Source: Calliopum simillimum | Taxonomy: Eukaryota > Arthropoda > Insecta > Diptera > Lauxaniidae | Length of the DNA stretch: 64,000 nucleotides | Assembly (NCBI GenBank): GCA_951812925.1 | Contig: OX638370.1 | Location: forward strand, 7,682,283 to 7,746,282 | Direction: 5' to 3' | Part shown: piece by piece, positions 43,381 to 53,919 of the stretch | Layout of the letters: the number at the start of each line of letters is the position of its first letter | Numbering within the stretch: the stretch's first letter is position 1 | Notes under the pieces: model-generated | The model's database searches: none | The model's input: the letters and a program-made list of their open reading frames with translations, nothing else | What the model was told of the DNA's origin: nothing | Made by a program: the position numbers and the translations under genes

Positions 43381-43884
43381 GTGTGTGTTTTCGACCCAAA
43401 AACCCTAAGTTAGTTTTTTTTTAATAAAATCAAAATTTTCTTTCAATAAATTGCTAAAATGAAATTTTTTCTTTATAAATTGACATCTTGGCACAGTGTC
43501 TTACGTAGAACAAGCTAGGTGGACAAAATTCATTAACAGATATCTAAATATTAGTAATGAGGTAATGTCAACAATACCCCAAATACATAATATACCTACT
43601 TTTTTTTTGTGTAAATATTTGATGGTGACAAACAACTGAGTGCAAAAGTCAACTTATGATTGTAAGTTCAATTTGAAATATTTATTCTTTTCATTAAGCT
43701 ATAAAGCAACTTGATTTTATTGTGGCAAAATCAATATTTTGTGATAATTTTTGTGATGAATTTTAAAGCAAAAAGAAAGTATTTTATGTTTTAGTTAGAG
43801 GTTTTTCATTTCCTCCTTTGGGTTATGTGTAAGAAAGCTTCGAAAACAGATAAAAAAGTTATTCTTTTTTTTTCGTTTTCTAAC

Positions 43885-44640
43885 TTTAATGGAGACGAAA
43901 TTGCATGTACCCGCTTGTACCCAGTCTAAATTTTGGATATATGTTAGCTGCATCTATTCCCTTGATGAATATATTAGTTTCAACCTGCGCACTGCTGTTC
44001 ATCTATTTTATTTTAATTTTTTTCCGAATACCTTTAAATATATATGTATATATACATATATATATTTTTTTTTTTTTAATTTATATTCGATTTTTTTGCT
44101 TTGTCTTAAAAAGGTCGTAATTTTATGACATTTCAAGTGATGGATTTTATAAATGAAGGTTAGCGTTTTGTGTTTGAATAAGATTTTTGTCATTCCTTTC
44201 CTCATGAAATGTTTCGAAAACACTTAAAGAAATAACTCGTAGTTTTATTATTTTTCAACTTTAAAGGAGCTGGAATCGCATGTACCCGCGTGTACCCAGT
44301 CTAGATTTTGGATATATGTTAGCTGCACCTATTCCCTTGATGAATATATTAGTTTTAACTTGCACATTCGAGTTCATCTATTTTATTTTAATTTTTTCCA
44401 GAATACCTTTAATCATTTTTTTTATTTTAATTTATATTCGAATTTTTTGCTTTGTTTTTAAAGTCTGTTATATGTGTATTTAAAAAGTTCGAAATTTTGT
44501 GACAATTCTCATGATGGATTTTTTAACAGAAGGTTAGTATTTTGTGTTTAAATAAGACATTTGTCATAACTTCCCTCAGGGAAAGTTTCGAAAACACTTA
44601 AAAAATAACGTTTATCTCTGTGTATCCAGACTAAATTTTG
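43885..44640 (+). repeat. Tandem ~380-bp units inside the Transib-like element
   Basis: GCATGTACCCGC(T/G)TGTACCCA and TTTGGATATATGTTAGCTGC occur near 43904 and 44280, and a third partial unit begins near 44617. The stretch CCTTGATGAATATATTAGTT is shared by the first two. Their origin is unknown. They occupy the place where the transposase core should be. Confidence 0.8.
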
Positions 44641-44652
44641 GATATAAGTTAG

Positions 44653-45123
44653 TTGTACCTGATCATTGGATTACAACTAAAAAAGCTTTGCGTTGAAACA
44701 AAAAGTCTTTATTTACACCATTATTCGTGGTATTACATGCCTGCCACCGTACACAAAATATTAATACACAGTACGGAAGTAATCAAAACCGCAATTGTTC
44801 CAATAGGCCAGCTTTCAGAAGAAGCCCAGGAAGCGCGGAACAAAGATTGCCGCAGGTTCCGTGAACAGAATACAAGAAAGTGGTCGCGCATAGTCACGAA
44901 TAAGGATTTATTAAATATAATACTCTTAACTTCTGATCCTTTTATAAACTCTTTAAGAGAAATACCAAAAAAAAAAAAACGAGATAAATTGTGTGCAGAG
45001 GTCTTAAAACTAATTATCCCTCCTACAATAGTTCCACAATCACCACCAAATATCTTGCCAGAACCTGAGGAATATTACATTGTATCAGATTCATCGAATG
45101 AAATTGACGATGGAACTGATTAG
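44653..45123 (+). pseudogene. Transib transposase C-terminal part (RAG1-like catalytic Glu region)
   Basis: The frame has no ATG at its start (opens at a TTG). It reads YYMPATVHKILIHSTEVIK, then PIGQLSEEAQEARNKDCRRF, then TRKWSRIVTNKDLLN and TSDPFINSLR. SEEAQEARNKDCRRFR resembles the RAG1 block SEGNESGNKLFRRFR that holds the third catalytic acid (Glu), which in Transib is also near the C-terminus. The first two catalytic Asp and the whole N-terminal half are absent, so it cannot be an active transposase. A low-complexity K-run and an acidic tail close it. I recall SEEAQEARNK as widespread in insect elements; the Transib assignment is supported independently by the ends. Confidence 0.78.
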
Positions 45124-45331
45124 GCAATTTAAAGTTGATGTAAGCTGAAACCGATTCATAGTTTGATATGTTATCACTAATTACATTACTAATGCATTTG
45201 TATCGTACTGCGAGTAGTAATTGAATATTTGCAAAAAAAGAAACAATAAATGTTGGTTTTTATACTTTTTCCAACATAAAAAATTCTGTTGTTTTATTTC
45301 ATTTTTGGTTTTTTGTTTAATTTTTTTTAGA

Positions 45332-45652
45332 TAGCTATTCAACGATACCAATTTTTGCGGGTTCAAACCCTCTCTATTAAGATCTTTTTCCTATACTTAT
45401 ATCTTTTTCCTCTATATGTATATGAATTGAAAATATTGAAATAAAATAAAATTAATCTGTATGAAAACACCCCAATGAGCAATTTCTGGTTATGATGGTG
45501 ATCTATGCCGAATAAGAAAAAATGTCTCAGACAAAAGTGTAGTATTTTTCCACGTAAAATCAGAAACCGCAATAAAAATTGGGAGTTTCCATATAAAATT
45601 TTGAAGTTTCTTCCGTCAACCGCGGGAGGAGAGGTGTAGAGGGTCAAAATTG
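45332..45652. mobile_element. Small MITE nested in the Transib-like element
   Basis: CAACGATACCAATTTT at the left and its inverse AAAATTGGTATCGTTG at the right, about 320 bp apart, with no frame between. Includes a GGGTTCAAACCC box near 45360. Confidence 0.6.
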
Positions 45653-45864
45653 GTATCGTTGCACTGCCCTCCTAAAAATATTGGGCACGTGTTTTTTTTT
45701 TTTTTTTATTTAACGTGCAGCATTAAAAACACTTAACCGTTCCGGAAATTTTGGAACACCCTGTATATCAAAATATTAATAATATGTCGTAATAAGGCTA
45801 ACACTACCCAAAAATATCAAAAAATAATTTTGTCCACCTAGCTTGTTCTACATGAAACACTGTG

Positions 45865-46540
45865 CTTGGGTCCAAAAAAAACGAAACAAAAATTTAGGGC
45901 TCCCAGACGTTTTTTCGCAAAACCGCGTTTCTTTGTTAAGTTTCTTTGTTGAAAAGTTATATATACAATCCAAAAACCCATAGTAATTTTTTGGGAGTTG
46001 CTGCCACCTGGTGTTTTAAGAAAACCAAAATTTTTTTTCAATAAATTTCTAAGATCATTATTTTCTCTCTAAAAAATTTAAATTTTGGGTCCAAAAACAA
46101 CGAAACAAAAATTTGGGGTTGCCAGACGTTTTATCGCTATCTCTACAATCTGTACTATCTGTAGCTATCTGACCATTCCTCTAACCAAGAATTTCAATTT
46201 AATCACAAAAAGTATGATTTTATCAAAATTTCAGAAAATAACCAGGCAACCCTAAAAATATATGATGGATTTTTAGAAAGCTTATACAAGCATTTTGAGA
46301 CTAAAATTAAATTTTTTATTTTTTTAAATACATGGTTTAAGAAAAATTTAGGAAAAAAATATCAGGTGGCAGGCCTAAAGTTTTTGTACAATTTTTAAAA
46401 AGTTTATCTGAGCGTTTCCTAAGCTAAAAATTGAATTTAGTCAAAAATTTCAGAATATAATCAGGTATGGTTTTTTTAAAATAGCGTTTCTCAAAGCATT
46501 TTTCGTTGCATTCCTTAACAAAAAAAAAAAAAATATATTT
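45865..46540. repeat. Direct repeats around GGGTCCAAAAA...AACGAAAC
   Basis: The block TTGGGTCCAAAAA(A/C)AACGAA and CCAGACGTTTT(T/A)TCGC occurs at about 45866 and 46083. The upstream part TTTCAATAAATT(G/T)CTAA occurs at 43441 and 46040. The Transib-like element inserted into the first unit. Confidence 0.7.
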
Positions 46541-47490
46541 CTTGTGGCCCTTGGCCTTTGGTCAATCTGTTAATTCAGCTGTGGTTGTATGCAACAAATT
46601 GGAATTGAGCGCTTGAACGATACATACTGTTCGAACGCTCGATCTACTCGATGTACTGATCGAACAGAAATTTCTGTTGAAATTGCTCGAACTGCGAGTT
46701 GGTTCGAGTGAACTGCGTTCTCTGCACAGCCCTGCTATTTCCCCCATTTTCCGATGGTCTTCAATAGATACCATGTATCATGCTTTAAGTTTCATAACAG
46801 ATTTAGGTTCAGAATTATTAAATATTTAGATTTATTTTTGTTTTTGTATAGGGGCATCATTTTTTGTATTATTCTAACAGATATCATATACATCCATGCG
46901 TCAAGCTTCGAACTGATATCTGTTCAAAGCGCAGAGATATAGCGTTTTAAGTGCTTTTATTTTTGCATATAATTTTTTGAACGCGGGGTGCATCATTCAA
47001 TCCCCCATTTTCAACGATATCAATCTGTCTTAAGATTATTCGTAGTCATGGTACAATTATGGAATTGATATTTTTACTGATTTGGGCGCAACAACTATCC
47101 ACACCAACGGTTTTGTATAATAAGAACCTCACAGCGCAGCAGTTGAATAAAATCTGTTCAGATCTCTAGTGGAATTTTCTAGATGACTCTCGCAATCTCT
47201 TTCGTTGCTTATCTGTGCAACAGTTACATGCAGTGAATATGTTATCGTACTAGTTGTTCTGTTTACTTCTCTTCTTTTTTCTTTCTTTGCTATGTTCATT
47301 GCACATCTATAAAGAGAGTGAAGAAAGCACATAAACTTTTCTCAATGTTTCTCTTCAGAAATGCACTACTGTGAAGTGTCTGGTAAGAAATCCTGTTATA
47401 ATTCATGTACCTTTCCTGTTCAACATTCTATGTTTCGTAAAACTTGACCGGAGCATCGTACCAGCTTTCTTGAGCTTTTATGTACAGCCG
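46541..47490. other. Intergenic, with a possible hAT-type MITE end
   Basis: The minus-strand sequence CAGGGCTGTGCAGAGAACGC near 46733 looks like an hAT end, and 46590-46700 is rich in TTCGAAC/GTTCGA palindromes, but I could not pair it with a second end. The rest is plain AT-rich sequence. Confidence 0.4.
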
Positions 47491-48530
47491 CAAACTGGTT
47501 CAAAATCCTTAAAAGCTGGCCAAAAGTCGAAATCATTAAAGTTTCGAGAAGAAATCTTTTACCTGGGGGTTTTTGAGGTCACTGATTACGAATTTGATGT
47601 TAAATTTAAAAAAAAAAAAATGGCGGATTCAAAATGGCGGACGATTTGCATAAATATTCATTTAAATCCATCAAAAAAATTTACTCAGAGGTTTTTGGGG
47701 TCACTGATTACGAATCTGATATTAGATTTTTAAAAAACAAAATAGCGGATTTGAAATGGCAAAAAACAACAATTGCACAATTTTTATATCTAATTTAAAA
47801 ATTTATTTCAAAACTTTAACTTTCATAGAGTTGTGTGCAACGCTAAATTGATCTACATAAGAATGGGTTTTAGATTCCTTTATCATGGAGCATAAGCTGT
47901 ATAAAAATATACAAATTTTATCATTTCGGGCGAGCATCACATATTGACACTAAGCAAGTAATATGAGTTAAATTTTCCTCTGGTTGCTTCAGAAAAAACC
48001 ACGTCACACAAAAAGGGCAAAAAAAGGCACTTACATTTTTTTATATGTGTTAGAAAAGGTTTCAATCTTCTTAAATCCAAAAAATGTTGGTGGTATGAAG
48101 TGGTTTAAATTAGTTCTGGGCTTTTTTCATAACCATTGCAAACTGAGTTTGTGAAATAATTTGATTTTAAGTTAATCACTATTACCACAAAAGTATAAGT
48201 TATTGCAAGTTTTGAATATACATAGAGGTTCGATAGTATTTTTTTTTACGAAGAGATTCCACATTTTAACATTAAAATCGGTTCAGTTTTACAGTAACCA
48301 CACAATTTTTACAGTGAACATTAAATTTGTACTTTTAATTCACAGAATTTTTCGTCTGCGACGCGTACTTTTGGAGAGATCCCAAGAGCATTGTAGGAAT
48401 ACCTGGATCTTTCTTATACATTTTTTGAGGTCTATGAATATCTGTTAGACAATACAGTCCATAAAAAGTTATTTTAAAAAAACTTTTTTTTTCGACTTTT
48501 GGCCAGCTTTTTAGGATTTTGAACCAGTGT
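47491..48530. mobile_element. TIR element, ~1040 bp, with internal repeats
   Basis: CA(A/C)ACTGGTTCAAAATCC and AAAAGCTGGCCAAAAGTCGA at the left are repeated inverted at the right (48490-48530). Inside, GGTCACTGATTACGAAT recurs at 47577 and 47699 next to ATGGCGGA(T/C) words. No transposase. TSD uncertain. Confidence 0.75.
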
Positions 48531-48970
48531 GAGCCATGCTAAATTCGTTGAATATCAATTGCGAGGCTCAGAACAGAGTAAGTTCAACAAGTTGTTTAGA
48601 TGCTTCTTTACTGGTGAGATCGTCTGGCATATTATTGTTTTCTACAAAATTATGCCCTGGAGACGAAATATTCAAAATGCAAGTTTTGCTTGTGACGAAT
48701 ATTATGGATTTGGTGGACCCGTAACCCTGTCACCCCTATTGCCACTCAGTGCATTCGTAGAATCCGCAGGTAGCAAAAATAAAGGAATACCCAAAAGAAA
48801 GTGGCGCTGAACGTTGGAAAAGACGTTGCGAACGGATAACATAAAACAACGAGCCAAAGATCGAAATGGTTTTAGAACTTTTGTTCAGATACTACGTTTG
48901 TTTTAGGGTATAAGAAGTAGTAATAAGTAGTCGTTGTGCAAATATACTGCATTCTTAAAAAATGCTATTT
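48531..48970. other. Intergenic with a weak unrecognised frame
   Basis: A 93-codon frame (48529-48810, plus) ends PLLPLSAFVESAGSKNKG then a basic tail. Its composition is slightly gene-like, but it starts inside the neighbouring element, has no ATG at the start, and matches nothing I recognise. Confidence 0.25.
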
Positions 48971-48975
48971 AATGC

Positions 48976-49294
48976 AAGGTGATGCAAAAGTAATGTCATA
49001 ACGTAACTGGACTGCCATTTTGTTAGAAAGGAAATAAGTTGGATTCTGTTTTCACCAAAAGCTTTCACAAAAATGAGTAATTAATGATATTGTGCTGAAA
49101 AAAATTGTATCGGTTAACTAACCATCTCTTGAGTGAAATTCTTGCACACAAAACATTTAGCTCCAAATTGTTTTACTTTTTGTCAACTAATCCTCAATTT
49201 GTTTTAAAGACAAAACTCAAGACGTTATGATGTGTGACGCTATTTGCAGAAATTCTGATACATTTTCATTATGATATTACTTTTGCTTTACCTT
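48976..49294. mobile_element. MITE, 319 bp, CAAAAGTAATGTCAT-type ends
   Basis: AAGGTGATGCAAAAGTAATG at the left matches the inverse of CATTA..ATTACTTTTGCTTTACCTT at the right with four mismatches. No frame. Confidence 0.65.
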
Positions 49295-49712
49295 ATATAT
49301 GACCAACTTGAAACACATAGATGTTACTTGCAATTTTAGCCAAAAAATAGTCATGAAATGATAACCAATATTTCCGATTTAATTTTTTCTGAATTACGTT
49401 TAATACGTAAGAAAACATTATCTTACCATAACTTGCAAAATTCCTTTTACTAAACTGTAGATAAAGCAAGTGACTATTAATTTCCGATATCTACAGCAAA
49501 ATGCTAAAAATTTCTTATCTCTATTTTAACCACAACTCAGCTTGTTTTGTGTAAGAAATTTGCAAATCATTGTGTTCTTTCATTCAGAATAAATATTAGA
49601 AATTTTAGCATCATACAGTCAGTTAGCTCTGAACTTGCAAATAAAGCGTGTCGTTCTTCGTTACTTTATACCGCTTGTCTAAAATCGAATTCAATTAAAA
49701 ATCTTGTAAAAA

Positions 49713-51230
49713 ATGGATATTGGAATATCACTTTTTTACGCTGCAATCGTTTTGCTCATCGCTGTTGTCTACCAGCTGCGAAAGCACCTGAACTACTTCA
49801 AAGATGCCGGCATTGCACATGAGAAGCCCAGTTTTTTGTTTGGCAACATGACGGGTTTACTCACAACACGCAGCTTTTCACAAATCTGGACTGATTACTA
49901 TTTCAAATTCAAAGGCACCGGGCCATTTGCTGGATTTTACTTCTTTCGCAAACTCAGCGCATATGTTTTGGATATTGAATTGGCCAAAAATATACTCATC
50001 AAGGATTTTACGAAATTCGCAGATCGCGGGTTCTTTCACAATGAAAAGGATGATCCGCTGTCGGGACAACTTTTTCTGCTCGACGGCCAAAAATGGCGCA
50101 ATATGCGTAATAAACTCTCACCCACTTTCACTTCAGGGAAAATGAAATTTATGTTTCCACTCGTTGTCGATGTTTCGAAGAATTTTGCAAAAGTTTTCGC
50201 CAATATGGTAAAGGATGGCGCTGTGGTGGAAGTCAAAGAAATATTGGCACGTTTCACGACAGATGTCATAGGGACATGTGCCTTTGGCATTGAGTGTAAT
50301 AGTTTAAATGATGCTGACGCTGAATTTCGTATAATGGGCAAGAAAGCGCTAACAGATCTACGTCATAATAATATTGGAATGGCTTTCATAGGTAGCTTTC
50401 CAAATTTAGCGCGCAAGCTGGGCATAAAACAGACGCCCGATCACATTGAGGCATTCTTCATGCGCGTCGTTAAGGAAAACGTGGAGTATAGGGAGCGCAA
50501 CAATGTGCGACACAATGATTTCATGGATATGTTAATTGATTTGAAGAATAAGAAAGTGTTGCCAACCGAGAAGGGCATGGATCTAACAAATCTCAGCATA
50601 GGCGAGGTGGCGGCACAGGCTTTTGTCTTCTTCACTGCCGGCTTTGAGACATCATCCACTACTATGGGTTATGCGCTTTATGAGCTGGCGCAAAATATGG
50701 AAGTACAGGAGAAAGCAAGAGCAGAGGTATTACGTGTGCTCGAGGAGCATGATCAAGAATTTACGTATGAATGCATAAATGAAATGCACTATTTGGATCA
50801 AGTTATTGCCGAGATATTACGCCTTCATACTATAGTGCCTGTGCTGAATAGACAAGCTGTTGTCGATTATGTCGTGCCTGGAAATCCAAAATATAAGATC
50901 ACAAAGGGTATGTCAGTTATAATACCGTCAAATGCGATACATCATGATCCTGAATTCTATCCCAATCCAAATGTATTTGATCCAGAACGTTTTACACCAG
51001 AAAAGGTAAAGGCGCGTGATTCGGTGCTTTGGCTGCCATTTGGTGATGGTCCAAGAAATTGTATTGGCATGCGTTTTGGTAAACTACAAACACGCATTGG
51101 TTTGGCTGTGCTGCTGAGAAATTTCCGCTTTACGACATGCGAACAGACACCAATGCCACTGCAGTTTGATAAGAAATCATTTTTGAAAGTAACCAAGGGT
51201 GGTATTTACTTGAGAGCGGAAAAAGTGTGA
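49713..51230 (+). CDS. CYP6-type cytochrome P450 monooxygenase, 505 aa, intronless
   Basis: A single exon from ATG 49713. Anchor 1-22, W128RNMR132, A309GFET313, E367ILR370, FDPERF, FGDGPRNCIG with C450. At the codon where its relatives have an intron the sequence reads straight through as CAAGTTATTGCCGAGATATT. About as long and complete as its neighbours, with no sign of a retrocopy (no poly-A, and it lies within the cluster). It forms a subgroup with the genes at 52278 and 57953 (shared ...ARDSVLWLPFGDG). Predicted ER-bound xenobiotic-type P450. A TCAGTT initiator-like site at 49619 is the best promoter hint. Confidence 0.95.
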   Translation: MDIGISLFYAAIVLLIAVVYQLRKHLNYFKDAGIAHEKPSFLFGNMTGLLTTRSFSQIWTDYYFKFKGTGPFAGFYFFRKLSAYVLDIELAKNILIKDFTKFADRGFFHNEKDDPLSGQLFLLDGQKWRNMRNKLSPTFTSGKMKFMFPLVVDVSKNFAKVFANMVKDGAVVEVKEILARFTTDVIGTCAFGIECNSLNDADAEFRIMGKKALTDLRHNNIGMAFIGSFPNLARKLGIKQTPDHIEAFFMRVVKENVEYRERNNVRHNDFMDMLIDLKNKKVLPTEKGMDLTNLSIGEVAAQAFVFFTAGFETSSTTMGYALYELAQNMEVQEKARAEVLRVLEEHDQEFTYECINEMHYLDQVIAEILRLHTIVPVLNRQAVVDYVVPGNPKYKITKGMSVIIPSNAIHHDPEFYPNPNVFDPERFTPEKVKARDSVLWLPFGDGPRNCIGMRFGKLQTRIGLAVLLRNFRFTTCEQTPMPLQFDKKSFLKVTKGGIYLRAEKV

Positions 51231-51368
51231 GTGTAGAAGTTTGTTGAAAAGACACAAAATGATAAAATATAATATAAAATTTTAAAATATGATGCAATTT
51301 ATTAATTGTTTAATGAAACAGAAAAATATTTATAAGAAAAAATATTGAGTTAAAAACAGTGTGTAATC

Positions 51369-52014
51369 TTGGGTCACCCTAAGGTTTTAGAGAATATTTT
51401 CTTTTAAAAAACTTTTAGTTTATCATATAAAATTTTCAAAAATGTATTTGGATTTCGCAAAGTTTTGGACCTTTGAAGTTGATATTATAATTTTTTTTTC
51501 CTATTTTTAGACTTTGGGGGTCATTTTAGTTAGAAAAAGGTCCTATTCATAAACCTTTTTATATTTTTTTTTTAGAATTCCTATTAAATTTTCTTCAACT
51601 CGGTAGAACATTTCTTACACCATTTTTTTCAATTGAAGTCAGAAAATAATAGTTTTCTGTGCAACACATTAGTTACAGCACACGGAGCCTTCAAACGGAC
51701 TTTTCTTGGAAAGTAATTTTTTGTGAGCTCAAATTAGAAAACTGGTATAAGGACTGTGCCACCGAATTAAAGGAAATTTAACGAAAATTTGAAAAAAATT
51801 TTAAAAAGGTGAATGAAAAGAACTTTTTTCATACCAAAATGGCCATCAAAATCAAAATATACGAAAAAAATTTAAAATATCAGTTTTAAAGATCATGAAC
51901 TATGGAAAGTACTTTTACACTTTATAAACAAAATAAATTTTTAGAAAGCTCATACAACTAGCTAAAAGTTTTTTTTTTTTAAAAAATTTCCTCTAAAACG
52001 TTAGGGTGACCCAA
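51369..52014. mobile_element. Non-autonomous TIR element, 646 bp
   Basis: TTGGGTCACCCTAA and its exact inverse at 52001-52014. Similarity extends inward over GTTTTAGAG and AACTTTTAG. It lies between the convergent P450s. TSD not evident. Confidence 0.65.
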
Positions 52015-52216
52015 AAATTTTTTTTTTTGTAAAACAACTCAGAAAATCAGTTTTAACCCTATAACTAATCAGGGGTACATTTAATACCTCTTCTCTGGTG
52101 CAAGTTTTTGTAAGCCTTAGCCTACTCTATCACCTCCAAGAAGCTTCGTTACCATATCGATTACATCCTATACATTTTTTTTAAAGAAAAATAGTTTTAA
52201 TATTGCAATCAATTGT

Positions 52217-52222
52217 TTTATT
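52217..52222 (-). terminator. Poly(A) signal AATAAA, minus strand
   Basis: 56 bp past the stop of the P450 at 52278. Confidence 0.45.
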
Positions 52223-52277
52223 AATTATACACAAATATTTATCAAAATTTACACTGAAAAACTAAATTCTTGCACCA

Positions 52278-53795
52278 TCAAACCTTCTCTACTCTGAGAA
52301 AAATACCATCTTTTGAACTCTTCAAAAAGCTCTTTACTTCATACTTGAGCGGCATTTGAGTTTCTTCGCAGATTGAAAACTTAAAACTTTTCAAAAGCAC
52401 TGCCAAACCAATACGTGTTTGCAACTGACCAAAACGCATGCCAATACAATTTCTTGGACCATCACCAAATGGCAGCCAAAGCACCGAATCACGCGCCTTT
52501 ACCTTTTCTGGTGTAAAACGTTCTGGATCAAATACACTTGGATTGGGATAAAATTCAGGATCACGATGTATCGCCTCAGCTGGTATAATAACTGACATAC
52601 CTTTTGGTATTTTATATGAGGGATAACCTGGTACAACATAATCCACCACTGCCTGTCGATTGAGTACTGGTACTATTGTATACAGACGCAATGTTTCCGC
52701 AATAACTTGATCCAAATACTGCATATCTTTCACACATTCATAGGTAAACTCTTGATTGTGCTTCGCCAACAAATGCTGCACCTCAGTTCTTGCTTTCTCC
52801 TGTATTTCTGGATGTTGCGCCAGCTCATAGAGCGCAAAACCCATCGTTGTTGATGAGGTCTCAAAGCCTGCAGCAAAAAATACAAAAGCCTGTGCAGCCA
52901 CCTCGCCTATGGTGAGATTCGTTAAGTCCGTGCCATTTTCGGTAGCCAACAATTTGTTATTCTTCAAATCGATTAACATATCCATAAAATCATTACGACG
53001 CACCTGATTTCGTTCACGATATTCGACATTTTCTTTAACGACACGCATGAAAAACTCCTCAATATGATCGGGCGTTTGTTTCATATGCAACTTACGCGCT
53101 AAGTTGGGAAAGCTCATAATAAACGCAATACCCAAGTTGTTGTGACGTTGCTCGATCAGCGCACGCTTGCCCATAATACGGAATTCAGCCTCAGGATCAT
53201 TTAAACTATTGCATTCAATACCAAAGGCACATGTGCCTATAACATCCGTTGTGAAGCGTGCCAGTATCTCCTTGACTTCGACAACGCTGGCTTCCTTGAC
53301 CATATCAGCGAATACGCGTCCAAAATTATTTGCCACATCTATGACAATGGGAAACATAAATTTCATTTTACCCGAAGTAAATGTCGGCGAAAGTTTATTA
53401 CGCATGTTGCGCCATTTTTGACCATCGAGTAGAAACAATTGTCCCGATAGCGGATCATCTTTTTCGTTGTGAAAGAAACCACGATCAGTGAATTTGGAGA
53501 AATCTTTGATGAGCACATTTTTGATCAATTCAATATCCAGCAGAAATGCGGCAGGTTTTTGGAACATATAAAATCCAGCAAATGGACCGGTACCTTTGAA
53601 TTTGAAGTAGAAATCTGTCCAGATTTCACTGAAGGTACGTGTCTTGCGCACACCCTGCATATTACCGTATACCAGGCTGGGTGTATCTTGTGCAATTCCA
53701 GCATCTTTGAAGTAGTTTAGACGCCTACGCAGTAGATAAGCGGCATAAGTGAGTAATGCCAAGAGAGCGTAATATAATAAAGCTATTATTGACAT
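52278..53795 (-). CDS. CYP6-type cytochrome P450 monooxygenase, 505 aa, intronless
   Basis: A single minus-strand exon from ATG 53795 (MSIIALLYYALLALLTYAAY). Same motif positions as its convergent neighbour: W128RNMR132, A309GFET313, E367TLR370, FDPERF, C450. The helix C to CAFGIECNSLND blocks are nearly identical to the gene at 49713, so these two are close paralogs arranged tail to tail. The intron site is fused. ER-bound xenobiotic-type P450 by family; substrate unknown. Confidence 0.95.
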   Translation of the reverse strand: MSIIALLYYALLALLTYAAYLLRRRLNYFKDAGIAQDTPSLVYGNMQGVRKTRTFSEIWTDFYFKFKGTGPFAGFYMFQKPAAFLLDIELIKNVLIKDFSKFTDRGFFHNEKDDPLSGQLFLLDGQKWRNMRNKLSPTFTSGKMKFMFPIVIDVANNFGRVFADMVKEASVVEVKEILARFTTDVIGTCAFGIECNSLNDPEAEFRIMGKRALIEQRHNNLGIAFIMSFPNLARKLHMKQTPDHIEEFFMRVVKENVEYRERNQVRRNDFMDMLIDLKNNKLLATENGTDLTNLTIGEVAAQAFVFFAAGFETSSTTMGFALYELAQHPEIQEKARTEVQHLLAKHNQEFTYECVKDMQYLDQVIAETLRLYTIVPVLNRQAVVDYVVPGYPSYKIPKGMSVIIPAEAIHRDPEFYPNPSVFDPERFTPEKVKARDSVLWLPFGDGPRNCIGMRFGQLQTRIGLAVLLKSFKFSICEETQMPLKYEVKSFLKSSKDGIFLRVEKV

Positions 53796-53905
53796 TTTTA
53801 TTAATACTTTTATTTATTTATTTTAAATTATTCCAGCACTTATAAGATAAAACGAACCATTTGTAACTTTCAAGATAACTGAGTTTATACTCCACAGTTC
53901 TGTGT

Positions 53906-53913
53906 TATTTATA
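53906..53913 (-). promoter_or_regulatory. TATA box of the minus-strand intronless P450
   Basis: Minus strand TATAAATA about 110 bp upstream of the ATG at 53795. Confidence 0.6.
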
Positions 53914-53919
53914 GAGGCG

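Larger units (their letters stand above)
43492..45864 (+). mobile_element. Transib-like DNA transposon, 2373 bp, internally rearranged
   Basis: Inverted ends of 39 bp with three mismatches start CACAGTGT (left 43492-43530, right 45826-45864 inverted). The target duplication is CTTGG at 43487-43491 and 45865-45869. A paralogous unfilled site (TTTTGGGTCC) lies near 46084. CAC-starting ends plus a 5-bp TSD define Transib, and the enclosed frame is its transposase C-terminus. At offset 24 after the CACAGTG each end has ACAAAATT, close to the RSS nonamer. The element has lost most of the transposase and carries a ~380-bp tandem repeat and a nested MITE. Confidence 0.85.

Noticed and set aside
49713..51230. 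Retrogene origin of the intronless P450
   Set aside because: No poly-A tail or TSD, and it lies within the cluster beside two intronless relatives. Precise intron loss before duplication is simpler.
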